Below are positions 35,804 through 45,258 of a stretch of 64,000 nt of DNA, in pieces. How positions within the stretch are numbered: the stretch's first letter is position 1; every line of letters starts with the position of its first letter. Under the pieces are notes generated by a model. It saw only the letters and a program-made list of their open reading frames with translations. It was not told the DNA's origin and searched no databases. The stretch is from NCBI GenBank assembly GCA_964522665.1, contig CAZFVY010000011.1:31152-95151 (forward strand). The letters are read 5' to 3'. The DNA is from CAZFVY01 sp964522665. GTDB lineage: Bacteria > Verrucomicrobiota > Verrucomicrobiia > Limisphaerales > CAZFVY01. Both the position numbers and the translations under genes were made by a program.

Positions 35804-36168
35804 GCGCGGTCCTTTTTCAGCTCCCCGAGGGTGCCGGCAAACGCGCTGCGATCTTTCAGGCGCTTTCGCAATCCTCGCCAGGCGGCGATGGTTCCGGAAA
35901 AATAAACGACGCTCAAACAGAGCAGCGCGGCCAGACGTCCGTTCTCCCAGAATAATACGACCACCGTGAACGTGATAAGCGCCAGCGACGCCGCGGCCAG
36001 CCCGGCAAAAGTGGCGGCGACGAGAATGGTCTCTACCAGTTTGCATTTCTCCTCCTGGACTTCGACGCCGAATAATTCGACCCGATTCTGCGCGGTGGCG
36101 AGCACGAGGTCGAGAACCCGACTCACCGCGCGCCATGCGCCGCTTCCCGATTCCGCGGGTTCACCCAT
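35782..36168 (-). CDS. Holin-superfamily III / YqjE-like membrane protein
   Basis: 128 aa from the ATG at 36168; a TTG nine bases earlier is possible. After an amphipathic N-terminus (VLDLVLATAQNRVELFGVE) come two hydrophobic segments (LVAATFAGLAAASLALI region and LAALLCLSVVYFSGTI), then a basic tail. This matches the phage-holin-family/YqjE group of two-helix inner-membrane proteins. The phage name is historical; there is no phage gene nearby. It starts 9 bases after the DUF883 gene and overlaps the YqjK-like gene, the same order as the E. coli yqjDEK cluster. Probably an envelope protein of stress or stationary phase. Confidence 0.75.
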   Translation of the reverse strand: MGEPAESGSGAWRAVSRVLDLVLATAQNRVELFGVEVQEEKCKLVETILVAATFAGLAAASLALITFTVVVLFWENGRLAALLCLSVVYFSGTIAAWRGLRKRLKDRSAFAGTLGELKKDRACLKIDP

Positions 36169-36177
36169 ACGACGCAA

Positions 36178-36474
36178 CTATTTTCGGGTCACCAGCACGC
36201 CGACCAACAGGCCGACGCCAAAGGCGATGCCGAGACTCTGGTAGGGGTGATCGCGGATAACTTTATCCGTCGCCTTGGCGCCTTCAACCGCCTTTTCTTC
36301 CAGTTTGGAACAGGCGCGGCGGGCGCTTTCCACCGTTTCTGAGAGCCGTTCGCGGACCTCTTGAGCCTTTTCGCCGACAGTTCCGGTGGTGGCGCTCAGT
36401 AGATCCTCTGAATCGCGGACGATGCGCTTAAGGTCCGCGACCAGTTTTTCGGTACTAAATTCATTGGCGCTCAT
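36178..36474 (-). CDS. DUF883 (YqjD/ElaB-like) membrane-anchored protein
   Basis: 98 aa starting at the ATG at 36474, preceded by a good Shine-Dalgarno (GGAAGGA, 7 bases before). The body is a helical, charged segment (TEKLVADLKRIVRDSEDLLS) and the C-terminus is one hydrophobic anchor (SLGIAFGVGLLVGVLV) after the typical DHPYQSLG. E. coli YqjD and ElaB of this family bind stationary-phase ribosomes at the membrane. First gene of a three-gene operon with YqjE-like and YqjK-like genes; regulation not visible. Confidence 0.88.
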   Translation of the reverse strand: MSANEFSTEKLVADLKRIVRDSEDLLSATTGTVGEKAQEVRERLSETVESARRACSKLEEKAVEGAKATDKVIRDHPYQSLGIAFGVGLLVGVLVTRK

Positions 36475-36629
36475 ATTCAAATTCCTTCCGTAATCCGATC
36501 TGGCGTTATTGCCTGAGTGCAAATTACTCCCGAGAGTGAGGCGCGGATAACCGAGAATTGCCAAATGCTGACCTCCGGTTGAGAAGCAAGCCCGCTGAAT
36601 TAACGGCGGTCGAGTGGGGACCGCGCCGG

Positions 36630-39600
36630 CTACTCGACGCCGGACGATTTCTCCGGGGCCTCGACCGTCACGGCCATGATGACTGGCGCCGAGTTGTCGG
36701 GACCCTTGATGAACTCGATGTTTTCGATTGAGTCGGAGCGTTCGGGCCGAAGGACGAGGCGGCGAAGTTGGGCTCCGTTGCGCAGTTCGAATGCGAATTC
36801 CGCTCCGGGCACTTCAACGCGCCGGATGTAGTCGGCGAAATGGACGCCGTTGGTGAAACTATGATCCTCGATCGCGCCATTGGCATAATGGAGACGCACG
36901 ATCAGCGAGACGGTCCCCTTCGGCGTCGCCGGAAAACCCCAGCCGCTGATTCCACTTAAGAGGTGGACTGCTTTCGCAGGTTTGTTGCAGAGCAGGGTCG
37001 CGCTCTTGGGGCGTTCACTGGTCATCGGGGTCATCGGTCCGAACAGGACCAGGGCGTTGGGCACGCTGCCGCCTCGAGGATCGATCAGGTTAAAGGGAAC
37101 TCCCGAGACCGATTTGACGCCCCACGTCTCGAAAATCATACGTTCGGGACCATCGGGATTGATGAACATTCCTTGAACCGTGGAGACGTCGGCGATCTTT
37201 TGTAACGGGAGCGGGAGAAAACGTTCGCTCGGCGTGAGAAAATCGAGCAATGACACCAGGTCCTCGGCCGGTATTCCTTCGAAGCCCTCCGGCATGAGCG
37301 AAAGCGGGGAACTGGTGATCTGTTTGACATCCTGGCGGAGCACCAGGTGGCGGGCGCCCTGGCTGTCGAGCAGTTCGACGCTGGTTTTATTGTCCGCCGT
37401 CAGCAGGCCACTCAGGCTCTGGCCGTCTTTGGTCTCGATGATGTATTGTCGGTAGTTGCCCTCGACCGACCGATTCGGATCAATGATGTTGATCAGGAAC
37501 TCCTCGCGGTTGCCGCCGGCGAATCCGGTGAGGTCCGGACCGATGCTGGCGCCCTCGCCGTTGAACCGGTGGCAAACCGCGCAGTTCTTCTGAAACACCT
37601 GTTTACCCTGGGTTGCGTTGCCGTGCTGGCGGGTGAGGGGAAGCAGGCGGTCAACAACCTTTTGCCGGTCGGGGTTCGGGAGGCGCCCGCCGCTGGCGAA
37701 GAGCTTTTTGGCGCGCTCGGCGAGGGACGCATCGGAGCCGCGGACCAGACGCTGCACTTGGATCACGTTCAAGTCGCCGACCGAAACGTCGCCGCGCTCA
37801 AGGCCGGCCAGCAGGGAGCGCGACCAGTCGGTGCGCGCCAAGAGGACACCCAGGACCGCTTGCCGAAGCCGCGGAGTCAATCCGGGCCAACGGGCCATCA
37901 GGGCCGGGCCTACTTCGGGGAGGGAGGTTTGGCCCAAGGCATCGACAATTCCGACCGCCAGCTCGGGCGAAGTTTGCGGCTCAATGGCCGCCAGAAGGTC
38001 GTTCATGGTTTTCGAATCACTCGCAAGCGACATCAGTTCCCGCGCGGCCTGAATGCGGGTATCGTCGGTTTCGCCGGCGGCGGTGGCCTTGGCGAGCATC
38101 TGTTTCTTCACCTCGCCCAGGTCGGCTTGAAATTTGTCGCCGACGCCCCAACGGTTGGCGAGCGAGGCGAGTTGCAATTGCGCGGAAAGCGAAAGCTTGC
38201 GCAGCAGATTGCTCAGGTCGTGTTCAAATTGCGGCGTCATCTCGGGCGGCCGGTTCATCGGCCATCCCGCGGCCAAGCCCGCGATCATGGATTCCGATAG
38301 CCCCGCCGTCATCGGCACGTAGAGCGCCGTAAGACCGGCCACGCTGTCGATCGGGCCGCCCCGCGCATAGTGCTCGGCGAAGACGCGGACAGCTTGATTG
38401 AGGGTCTTGGCAACGCTTTCCGGGGGTTGAATCCGGGTCACCGCGCGCAAGAACGTCAGATCATTCTGCGCCGCGGCGCTGATCGCGGCCAGCGGCAGCC
38501 AGCGGTCGCTCAGATTTTGGGAATTGCTGAGAAAATCCGCGACCGCGACCCCGGCTTCCTCGACCCCCGGCATCTCCGCCAGCGCCAAGAGAGCATCTTT
38601 CTGGACCATCGCGTCCGGGTCTTTGAGCAGGCCGAGGCTGAGGATCGTGGCGACTGAATCGGACTTGCGGGGCAGGATCGTCAAGGCGGCGCGGCGCACC
38701 ACCGGAGCCGGATGCGTTAAGCCGGCGCGCAAGACCGCCGTCATTTTCGATTCGGCGCCGGCGAACGCTCCGAGGCCGTCCAGCGCGTAAAGCGCGTGCG
38801 TGGCGGCGAGGGAATTGGTTCCCGCCGTGATCAACGCCGCGAGCATCGGAATCGCATCCTTGCGATCCTGATCGACCAGGAGCCGTTGAGCGGAGAGGCG
38901 CCAGAAGCGATTGTCGTCGTTCAAAGTCTCGACCAGCGCGGCGGTCTTGGCCTGACGCAGATCGCGCGCGGTGGGGAGCTTGGCTGGGTCATGGACGATT
39001 CGGTAAACGCGGCCGTGCTCCTTGTCGCGGAGGGGGGTGACATAAGCGTTGCCCGGGCCGTTCTCGAAGCCTTTTGGAACCGGGTTGTGCTGGATGATGT
39101 AATTATACCAATCGAGAACCCACACCGCCCCGTCAGGTCCAACTTGGGCGGCGATTGGAGCGGTCCAGGCGTCACTGCTCGCCAGCAAATTGTATCCGTC
39201 ACGAGCGATGAACTCGCTGCCCCGCCGGATGAGTTTGTCGATATGCACCAGGTGGCCGGTCGGCTCGCAGACGAACGCGGTGTCGCGCCAAAATGATTCT
39301 GGATAGGCGCGCGCCGTGTAAACCTCGAAACCAGCCGCCGCGGTATAGCCGCCAAACACGTCCACCTGCCGTACGTCGCCGGTCACCGGGTGAAATCGCT
39401 TGTGGTCATCGATGCCGACGCAACCCTGACCGTGCCAGCCGCGCACGGCCTCGAAATAACGGTTCGGAATCGCGAGGTGGACCGCATGTTCGTTGTTGGC
39501 GGTGGAACAGAAGATATCGCCCTCTTCATTTTGCCCGAATCCCCAGGTATTATTGCTGGTTCCCGCGAGGACTTCGAAGGCCGAGCCGTTCGCCCGAAAG

Positions 39601-40979
39601 CGGAACAGGCCGGCGCGCAACTCGTGGACGGTTTTGCCGACGCGGACGGCGCCGCCACTATAACCCACGGAACCATACACCCAGTTATCCAATCCGTAGC
39701 GGAGGTTGGAGAGGACGGCGTGAGTGTCACTCCGGCCAAAACCGGTGTAAATGATCCGGCGTTCGTCCGCGACGTCGTCACCGTTGGTGTCTTTCAGAAA
39801 CAGGATGTGGGGAGCGATAGCGACGATCACGCCACCGTTGGCGAAGGCCAGCCCGGTGGGCAGGTTCAGGTGATCGGCGAAGACGGTGAATTTGTCGGCG
39901 CGACCATCGTGGTCCGTGTCTTCGCAGATAACGATACGGTCGTGCCCATTTTGTAGCGGATCGCTCGACAATTGGTTCGGATAATCAACGCTTTCAACGA
40001 CCCAAAGCCGGCCGCGCTCGTCCCAAGCCATCGCGATTGGTTTTACAATGTCCGGCTCGGCGGCGAAGAGTTCGGCGTGAAATCCCTCCGGCAGATGCAT
40101 GTGCCGAATGGATTCCTCCGGGGGAAGCGGCGCTTGCATGGTGTCCTGCTCCTGGCTGCTGCCCCACGCGGCGCCTTCGACGTAGCGCGGCACACGGGCG
40201 GGAACGTACCGCATCGCCGGCAGGTCCTCATCCTGGCGCCGGGTCGTCCAACGGATTCCGTTCTCGAGCAGTTTCTGAAACTCAGGGCGCCGCCAGATTT
40301 CCGGGTAGTGGCCGCCGGCGGTGTAGAAGACGCGGCCTTTGCCTTGCTCCCTGGTCCAGGTCCACGGTTCCATTCCCTGCGCGTGCTCGCGGACCATCAA
40401 TACCCGCAGATCATCCCGCAGTTTAGCGTGAAGATAGGATTCATCCCGCGCGGCAATGCTCGTGGCGCCGAGCATCGCGGGATGCTGCGCGTCAATGATC
40501 GTCGGGCGAAAGACCTCGACGCCGTGCGAGGCGAATTGGCCGCCCAACAGGGCGGTGTAGCGCTCGCTGTTTCCGAAGGCCGCCGAGGCGCAATGCACCG
40601 CGACCAGCCCTTTGCCACCTTCGACGAAATCGATCAGCGCTTGCTCCGAGGCGGCGGGAAGTTCGTGGATATTGTTGTAGAGCAGGAGAGAGTCGTAGCG
40701 GGCCAGCGTCGGTTGATTGAGCGCCGAGACGTCATTGGTGTAGTCGATTTGGATTCCGTGGCTGGCCAGGGCGGGGATGATAATCTCCGCCTTGCCAGCC
40801 GGGTCGTGTCCCGCCTCGTTGAGCCGGTCGCCGACAAAGAGCACGGTGAGTTTGCTCGAGTCGCCCGCTTTAACGTTCAGCTGAAGGGCGATCAAAAGGG
40901 CCAGCGCCGCGTACGGCCGTCGCCCGCCGACCCGGCGCCAGCGTCGGGCGTTAAATAGGTAGTGAAGGGAAGTCAGCAT
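36630..40979 (-). CDS. ThuA domain/PVC-type dehydrogenase/cytochrome c fusion protein
   Basis: 1449 aa from the ATG at 40979. The signal region is RRPYAALALLIALQL. A ThuA-like domain comes first (about 55-270; KGLVAVHCASAAFGNSERYT), then a PVC-type dehydrogenase propeller (about 300-660; FHAELFAAEPDIVKPIAMAW, NTWGFGQNEEGDIFCSTAN). HEAT-like repeats occupy about 690-1080. The cytochrome c domain has CAVCH near 1131 with GPDLTGFAGG, then the usual EDLVSLLDFL end. A C-terminal beta extension of about 190 residues (FADYIRRVEVPGAEFAFELR, IEFIKGPDNSAPVIMAVTVE) resembles NPCBM-type modules found in ThuA relatives. Probably oxidises a sugar or derivative extracytoplasmically and passes electrons to its own heme. 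Stands alone. Confidence 0.9.
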   Translation of the reverse strand: MLTSLHYLFNARRWRRVGGRRPYAALALLIALQLNVKAGDSSKLTVLFVGDRLNEAGHDPAGKAEIIIPALASHGIQIDYTNDVSALNQPTLARYDSLLLYNNIHELPAASEQALIDFVEGGKGLVAVHCASAAFGNSERYTALLGGQFASHGVEVFRPTIIDAQHPAMLGATSIAARDESYLHAKLRDDLRVLMVREHAQGMEPWTWTREQGKGRVFYTAGGHYPEIWRRPEFQKLLENGIRWTTRRQDEDLPAMRYVPARVPRYVEGAAWGSSQEQDTMQAPLPPEESIRHMHLPEGFHAELFAAEPDIVKPIAMAWDERGRLWVVESVDYPNQLSSDPLQNGHDRIVICEDTDHDGRADKFTVFADHLNLPTGLAFANGGVIVAIAPHILFLKDTNGDDVADERRIIYTGFGRSDTHAVLSNLRYGLDNWVYGSVGYSGGAVRVGKTVHELRAGLFRFRANGSAFEVLAGTSNNTWGFGQNEEGDIFCSTANNEHAVHLAIPNRYFEAVRGWHGQGCVGIDDHKRFHPVTGDVRQVDVFGGYTAAAGFEVYTARAYPESFWRDTAFVCEPTGHLVHIDKLIRRGSEFIARDGYNLLASSDAWTAPIAAQVGPDGAVWVLDWYNYIIQHNPVPKGFENGPGNAYVTPLRDKEHGRVYRIVHDPAKLPTARDLRQAKTAALVETLNDDNRFWRLSAQRLLVDQDRKDAIPMLAALITAGTNSLAATHALYALDGLGAFAGAESKMTAVLRAGLTHPAPVVRRAALTILPRKSDSVATILSLGLLKDPDAMVQKDALLALAEMPGVEEAGVAVADFLSNSQNLSDRWLPLAAISAAAQNDLTFLRAVTRIQPPESVAKTLNQAVRVFAEHYARGGPIDSVAGLTALYVPMTAGLSESMIAGLAAGWPMNRPPEMTPQFEHDLSNLLRKLSLSAQLQLASLANRWGVGDKFQADLGEVKKQMLAKATAAGETDDTRIQAARELMSLASDSKTMNDLLAAIEPQTSPELAVGIVDALGQTSLPEVGPALMARWPGLTPRLRQAVLGVLLARTDWSRSLLAGLERGDVSVGDLNVIQVQRLVRGSDASLAERAKKLFASGGRLPNPDRQKVVDRLLPLTRQHGNATQGKQVFQKNCAVCHRFNGEGASIGPDLTGFAGGNREEFLINIIDPNRSVEGNYRQYIIETKDGQSLSGLLTADNKTSVELLDSQGARHLVLRQDVKQITSSPLSLMPEGFEGIPAEDLVSLLDFLTPSERFLPLPLQKIADVSTVQGMFINPDGPERMIFETWGVKSVSGVPFNLIDPRGGSVPNALVLFGPMTPMTSERPKSATLLCNKPAKAVHLLSGISGWGFPATPKGTVSLIVRLHYANGAIEDHSFTNGVHFADYIRRVEVPGAEFAFELRNGAQLRRLVLRPERSDSIENIEFIKGPDNSAPVIMAVTVEAPEKSSGVE

Positions 40980-41136
40980 GAGACGCAACGAGGTTCGTGG
41001 GAGGACGCCAGCGATTCTAGGCAAACGACCCGATGGTCGTCCGCCGACGGGAATAGCGAATCGGGAAAGGCAAAGCGCCCAATCCCGGATCGCGTGGGCC
41101 GCCGGTCATCCGCGGCATGGGTTCGCGCGGGCGCGA

Positions 41137-41931
41137 TTACCACCAGAAGCTGGGGTCCCCGGTCGTTCTGACGACCAGTTTTTCAAATTTTCGCCATTCG
41201 ACGTGCTGATCGAGGCAGAGGAGATTGCCGCCAGCGGGCATTTTGCCAATGAGGTGAGGGCTTGAGTGGGGTTCGGACCAGCCGCCCATGATTGAAGTAT
41301 AATTATTGTTGCTACGAATCCGCTGATCGCTGCCTTGCGAGAGGGTCGCATCCGCGACGTAGATCGATTCGATCGGCGACAGGATATATTCGAGCGCCTG
41401 GTATTTGATCACCTGGGGCGTCAACTTGGCGACGATGTTCGTTGAAAGCACGCGGGGCGAGTCTTTGGTCGCGAACGCGTAGCCGATCACCCGGAAGGTG
41501 GTGGTGAAGCTCCAAAGCGTGTCGTTGTCCTGCTTCGCGAAGGAGGGACAATACAACATGTGGCGATTGAAACCTTGCTGCTCCATGAGGGTAATCGTGC
41601 CGACGGGCATGTCCCAGGGCCAGTTCCCCACCATGTTGTTATATGACATCGTGGGCAGGAAGTCGGCGTTGTCGTTGGCGTACATTACGCAGGCGATGCC
41701 GACTTGATGGAGGTTGCTCTTGCACTTGGTCCGCTTGGCCATCTCCTTCGATTTCGCCAGGCCAGGCAGCAGCAGCGAGGCCAGGATGGCGATGATCGCG
41801 ATCACAACGAGCAACTCGATGAGTGTGAAGCCCAAACGGAAGGCGCACCCCGCCGAGCCGGCGCGAGGGAGCGCGGCGTTACGGCGCCAGCGGACGTTCT
41901 CGGAACGATTAGCTAAGTTGAGTCTAAACAT
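41137..41931 (-). CDS. Verrucomicrobial type II secretion-type pseudopilin
   Basis: 264 aa from the ATG at 41931; a GTG two codons earlier is possible. After a long basic leader comes the prepilin peptidase site and helix GFTLIELLVVIAIIAILASL. The C-terminal part (GGNLLCLDQHVEWRKFEKLV) is the form seen in large verrucomicrobial families of prepilin-type proteins, related to the DUF1559 proteins of planctomycetes. It is expected to be cleaved before F of GFTLIE and inserted into a pseudopilus or remain in the inner membrane. It precedes the ThuA-cytochrome gene on the same strand by about 160 bases. Confidence 0.87.
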   Translation of the reverse strand: MFRLNLANRSENVRWRRNAALPRAGSAGCAFRLGFTLIELLVVIAIIAILASLLLPGLAKSKEMAKRTKCKSNLHQVGIACVMYANDNADFLPTMSYNNMVGNWPWDMPVGTITLMEQQGFNRHMLYCPSFAKQDNDTLWSFTTTFRVIGYAFATKDSPRVLSTNIVAKLTPQVIKYQALEYILSPIESIYVADATLSQGSDQRIRSNNNYTSIMGGWSEPHSSPHLIGKMPAGGNLLCLDQHVEWRKFEKLVVRTTGDPSFWW

Positions 41932-42109
41932 AAGCACGGTCTTTCGGTGAAGTTGAAATCCCTGGGGCGCACACGCAAGGCGCAGGTCGCGCGGCGTACC
42001 GCCCCGGAATGAGGAAAAACTTGGAACGACCGATCCGTGTCGCTCCAGCGGCGGAAAAGCCGCTCGGATCGGAGGCGCGTTGGTCGGCTGGTTTAATCAA
42101 GCGATTAGG

Positions 42110-42137
42110 AAAAAAGGGGCCGGTCGGAACCGGCCCC
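42110..42137 (-). terminator. Rho-independent terminator of the LamG gene
   Basis: Read on the minus strand: GGGGCCGGT (42137-42129), loop TCCG (42128-42125), ACCGGCCCC (42124-42116), then six T (42115-42110). The stem is a perfect 9 bp and almost entirely G-C. It lies about 50 bases past the stop codon of the LamG gene, the correct side and orientation. The remainder of 41932-42186 has no recognised gene. Confidence 0.92.
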
Positions 42138-42186
42138 ATGTGTGTGTCCTCAGGGAGTAGTCCGCCGTGCTCCCCAAATTGCAAGG

Positions 42187-45045
42187 TTAATGTTGGAGTC
42201 GGTAGAACTTGGCGGCCGCGGTGGCGGCGACCGTGACTTGGTTTTGTCCATTGGCCACGACGGGGGTGCCCGCAACGGCGGCCCAGGAGGCCGCGGCGCC
42301 GAGCGCGCTGGTCGCCTGAAGCGTGTAGGTCGTGGAAGATACCGGCCACGAGATGGTCACCTGGCCCGCGTTCCAGGTCGCGGTGAGGCGGCGCGACGCG
42401 ACCTCGCTCGGCAGCGCGTCCGGCCCCGCCGCGAAGTCAGCCGCGACGCCGCTATCGGAAAGAGCGCCGTCGAAAATGCGGAATTCATCGTAGCTGCCGT
42501 TGAAGTCGGGATCAGCGTACTGGGAATGCCCGAGCCAAACGTTGACGTCGTCAACGCCGCTGAGCGCCAGGGTGGCGGCGCCAATCGCGACGCGCTGACC
42601 GTTCACAAAGAGGCGGGTCGATCCGGCCAGGACATTGTAGGTCACGGCGACGTGGGTCTTTACGCCGACCGGCAGGATGGCGGCGCCATCGAGGTCCGGG
42701 CTTTCACCGCTGCCGGTATTGATCGCGAAGCGGACGACGTTATTACCGCCGTGCGGCGTGAGGAAGAGGTAGGTTTGACCGGTGCCTTGCGCGCCTGGTC
42801 CGCCGCTGTTATCGCCGAAGTCGAAAATACGGGACCAGAACTGGCTGGCCGGACCGTTCCAGGTCACCCACGCCTCGATCGTGAGATTCGTAAGACTGGA
42901 GACCAGTCCGGCGGGCAAGGCGACGTAAGCGTTCGCGCCGGGCAGGCTCAATTGTCCCGTCCCGTTGAAGACGCCGGCGCCCATCACGGTTCCGTCGGCC
43001 GACCCGACCGAGTCTTTGACCGTCGTGCTCCCGACCGCGTCGCTAAAGCCATAGCGATGAATCAGGTTCGGAGTTCCATCGCCGGGGGCCGTGACCACGG
43101 TGATCGATTGAGAGGCTTGAATCCCTTGATAGGTCGCGGTGATGGTCGTGGTACCCGCGCTGACCAATTCGATGGATCCGTTGGCCGCAACCGTGGCGAC
43201 ACCCGGGTTGCTGGAGGTCACGACCACGCCCGGAAAAGTGGCGATGTTGACGTTCGAGACGTTTTGGAAGTTGGCGGCCAGATTAAGGGCGACCGGCATT
43301 CCATCGACGAAGAAGTTCGTCAAAGCGAATCCGACGGCGACCGACTTAACCGTGCCGGCATTGGTCACGACGTTGTTCGGACCGGCTCCCATGCTGATCG
43401 CGATTTGTTGGTCGGTCAGGGCGCCTTCCCACAGACGGAATTCATTGAAACTGCCAGTAAAATAGGGGTCGTTATACTGCGAGCGTCCGAGCCAATTGTT
43501 GACGTCACTGATGGTCTTGAGCGGGATCGTGGCGACACCGGAGGCGACGAGTTGGCCCCCGACGAAGAGTTTGGCGATCTGCGCGCTGGGATTGTACACG
43601 ACCGCCACGTACGACTCCGTGCCGACGGGCAGGGGCGCCGGGCCATTGAGAACGGGGGACTCGCCGCCGCCGGAGCTGACGGTCGAGGCGAAGCGGACGG
43701 TGCCGTTCCCGCCGTTGTGCGGGCTGAGGAAGAGGTAGGTTTGGCCGGTGCCTTGGGCGCCGACGCCCCCGCTATTGCTGCCGAAATCAAAAATGCGCGA
43801 CCAATTCTGCCCGGCCGGACCGTTCCACGTGACCCACGCCTCGAAGGTGACGTTGGTCATCGCCGAGATGGTGCCGGCCGGCAATTGCGCGTAGCCGCTA
43901 TTGCCATCGAGAATCATCTGCCCGTTCCCATCGAGCGAGGCTCCGGGAAAAAGCGCCGCGTTATTCGTTCCGATTGAATCGACGGCGTTGGTGGCCGTGG
44001 AGCTTCCCGAGAAACTGTAGCGATGTTTGAGGACGGCCGGAACCTGGATGACCGTGACCTGCACGCTGGTTTGTTTGCCCAGGTAACTCACTGTGACCGT
44101 GGCGGAGCCAACCGCCTTGGCCGTGGCGATGCCGTTGGCGGAGACGGTGACGTTGGTGGAACTGGACTGATACGTGATATTGGTGTTGGCGGTCAGAATG
44201 ACGTTCGTGGAATTGGCGAAACTGCCGAACACTTTGATTTGCTGCACGCTCCCGAGGAGCAGGTTCGCGTCCAATTGCGCGCGGACGTTTTGGAGGGCGC
44301 CCAAATTGACCGCCGGAGGGCCGCCGGTGAAGTCGGTCTTAATCTGGCTGGCGCTCAGTGGATTGTCGTACAGGCGGAACTCGTAAATATTCGCGGTGAG
44401 CGCGGAATCCGCGGCGTAAAGCGACTTGCCGATATAGTGGAACACGTTGGTCACCGAGGAGAGCGGAATGTCCACCGTGGCGGTGTTGGTGGCGACGAGC
44501 ACGCCGTTCGTGTAGAAGGCCATGAAATTGTTCGCCGGATCATAAACCGCGGCGATGTGCATGAGTCCGAGGTTGTCGTAGCTCCCGGGCACGATGACCG
44601 ACTCTTCATGATTGTAGCCTGGGTCGGCGTCCGAGACCACCCAGCGCGTGTCAACCGGCCCGGCCCCGGAGTGCGGGCAGAAAAACAGATATTCCTGCCC
44701 CGCGCCGCCCGCGTCCGTGGCGCCAAAATCGAATAGGCGGCACCAGGCGCCGCAGGTCCCGAAACTTACCCAAGTCTCCACCGTGATCGCGCTGAAGCCA
44801 TCGATGACGTTGGTGGGCAGATTGGCGTAACCGACGCTGCCGTCCAGGATCATTTTGCCGTCGCCCGACAGCGTGGCGTTACCGATCAGGCTGCCAGTGG
44901 CCGTCCCGACGGTGTCCGTCACGTTCGTGGAACCGGCCGGGCCGGCGAACGTGTAATCGTGTTTCAGCGCGGCGTGGGCGGCCGGTCGGCCGATCGCGAG
45001 CGCCACCAGTACGAGGAGTCCAAATCGGGAGAGACGGGTGAGCAT
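42187..45045 (-). CDS. Exported protein with three LamG domains and Big_2 domains
   Basis: 952 aa from the ATG at 45045, preceded by AAAGGA. A signal peptide ends near PAAHAALKH. LamG/concanavalin-like domains occur at about 33-240, 350-565 and 660-850 (each containing DGFSAITVETWV-, MTNVTFEAWVTW- or LTNLTIEAWVTW-type strands and a GAQGTGQTYLFL loop in the last two). They are separated by Big_2-like linkers (FGSFANSTNVILTAN, ITATYQGIQASQSITV). The C-terminal 65 residues (WNAGQVTISWPVSSTTYTLQ, ending KFYRLQH) form a module shared with other exported proteins here. LamG domains bind glycans, and adhesion or polymer binding is likely. It ends at a strong terminator. Confidence 0.85.
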   Translation of the reverse strand: MLTRLSRFGLLVLVALAIGRPAAHAALKHDYTFAGPAGSTNVTDTVGTATGSLIGNATLSGDGKMILDGSVGYANLPTNVIDGFSAITVETWVSFGTCGAWCRLFDFGATDAGGAGQEYLFFCPHSGAGPVDTRWVVSDADPGYNHEESVIVPGSYDNLGLMHIAAVYDPANNFMAFYTNGVLVATNTATVDIPLSSVTNVFHYIGKSLYAADSALTANIYEFRLYDNPLSASQIKTDFTGGPPAVNLGALQNVRAQLDANLLLGSVQQIKVFGSFANSTNVILTANTNITYQSSSTNVTVSANGIATAKAVGSATVTVSYLGKQTSVQVTVIQVPAVLKHRYSFSGSSTATNAVDSIGTNNAALFPGASLDGNGQMILDGNSGYAQLPAGTISAMTNVTFEAWVTWNGPAGQNWSRIFDFGSNSGGVGAQGTGQTYLFLSPHNGGNGTVRFASTVSSGGGESPVLNGPAPLPVGTESYVAVVYNPSAQIAKLFVGGQLVASGVATIPLKTISDVNNWLGRSQYNDPYFTGSFNEFRLWEGALTDQQIAISMGAGPNNVVTNAGTVKSVAVGFALTNFFVDGMPVALNLAANFQNVSNVNIATFPGVVVTSSNPGVATVAANGSIELVSAGTTTITATYQGIQASQSITVVTAPGDGTPNLIHRYGFSDAVGSTTVKDSVGSADGTVMGAGVFNGTGQLSLPGANAYVALPAGLVSSLTNLTIEAWVTWNGPASQFWSRIFDFGDNSGGPGAQGTGQTYLFLTPHGGNNVVRFAINTGSGESPDLDGAAILPVGVKTHVAVTYNVLAGSTRLFVNGQRVAIGAATLALSGVDDVNVWLGHSQYADPDFNGSYDEFRIFDGALSDSGVAADFAAGPDALPSEVASRRLTATWNAGQVTISWPVSSTTYTLQATSALGAAASWAAVAGTPVVANGQNQVTVAATAAAKFYRLQH

Positions 45046-45135
45046 ATAATTCCTTTCAAGGTGCCTTTGACTGCGTAGCATAGGGTTGAGCCGTGAATGT
45101 CGCGCAGAATCTGGCATTTGAATAGTCGCACCTTT

Positions 45136-45169
45136 GGTGGACAACTCGTGTCCCCCAAAAGGGGGACAA
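45136..45169. promoter_or_regulatory. 20-bp perfect palindrome with a direct-repeat half site
   Basis: TGTCCCCCAAAAGGGGGACA at 45149-45168 is a perfect palindrome with 8-bp arms and an AAAA centre, in the 213-bp divergent region between the LamG gene and the response regulator. GGTGGACAA at 45136-45144 resembles the right half GGGGGACAA at 45161-45169 (8 of 9). This could be an operator for the adjacent regulator or an extragenic palindrome; both fit the sequence alone. Confidence 0.4.
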
Positions 45170-45258
45170 AACGGAGAGGGCCGCGAGCAGGCGGAGAGAC
45201 GGAGAGGCGGAGAGGTTTGCGGGTTGGCACGAGCTCGGCCGGCGGATATGGTCGGGGC

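Noticed and set aside
35782..36168. Holin-family protein as evidence of a prophage.
   Set aside because: It is the YqjE-like type in a yqjDEK-like operon; no integrase, capsid, tail or lysin gene is nearby.
42142..43977. Plus-strand frame of about 611 codons opposite the LamG gene.
   Set aside because: Gly/Arg/Asp-rich shadow of a coding strand; the minus strand carries a signal peptide, LamG domains and a terminator.
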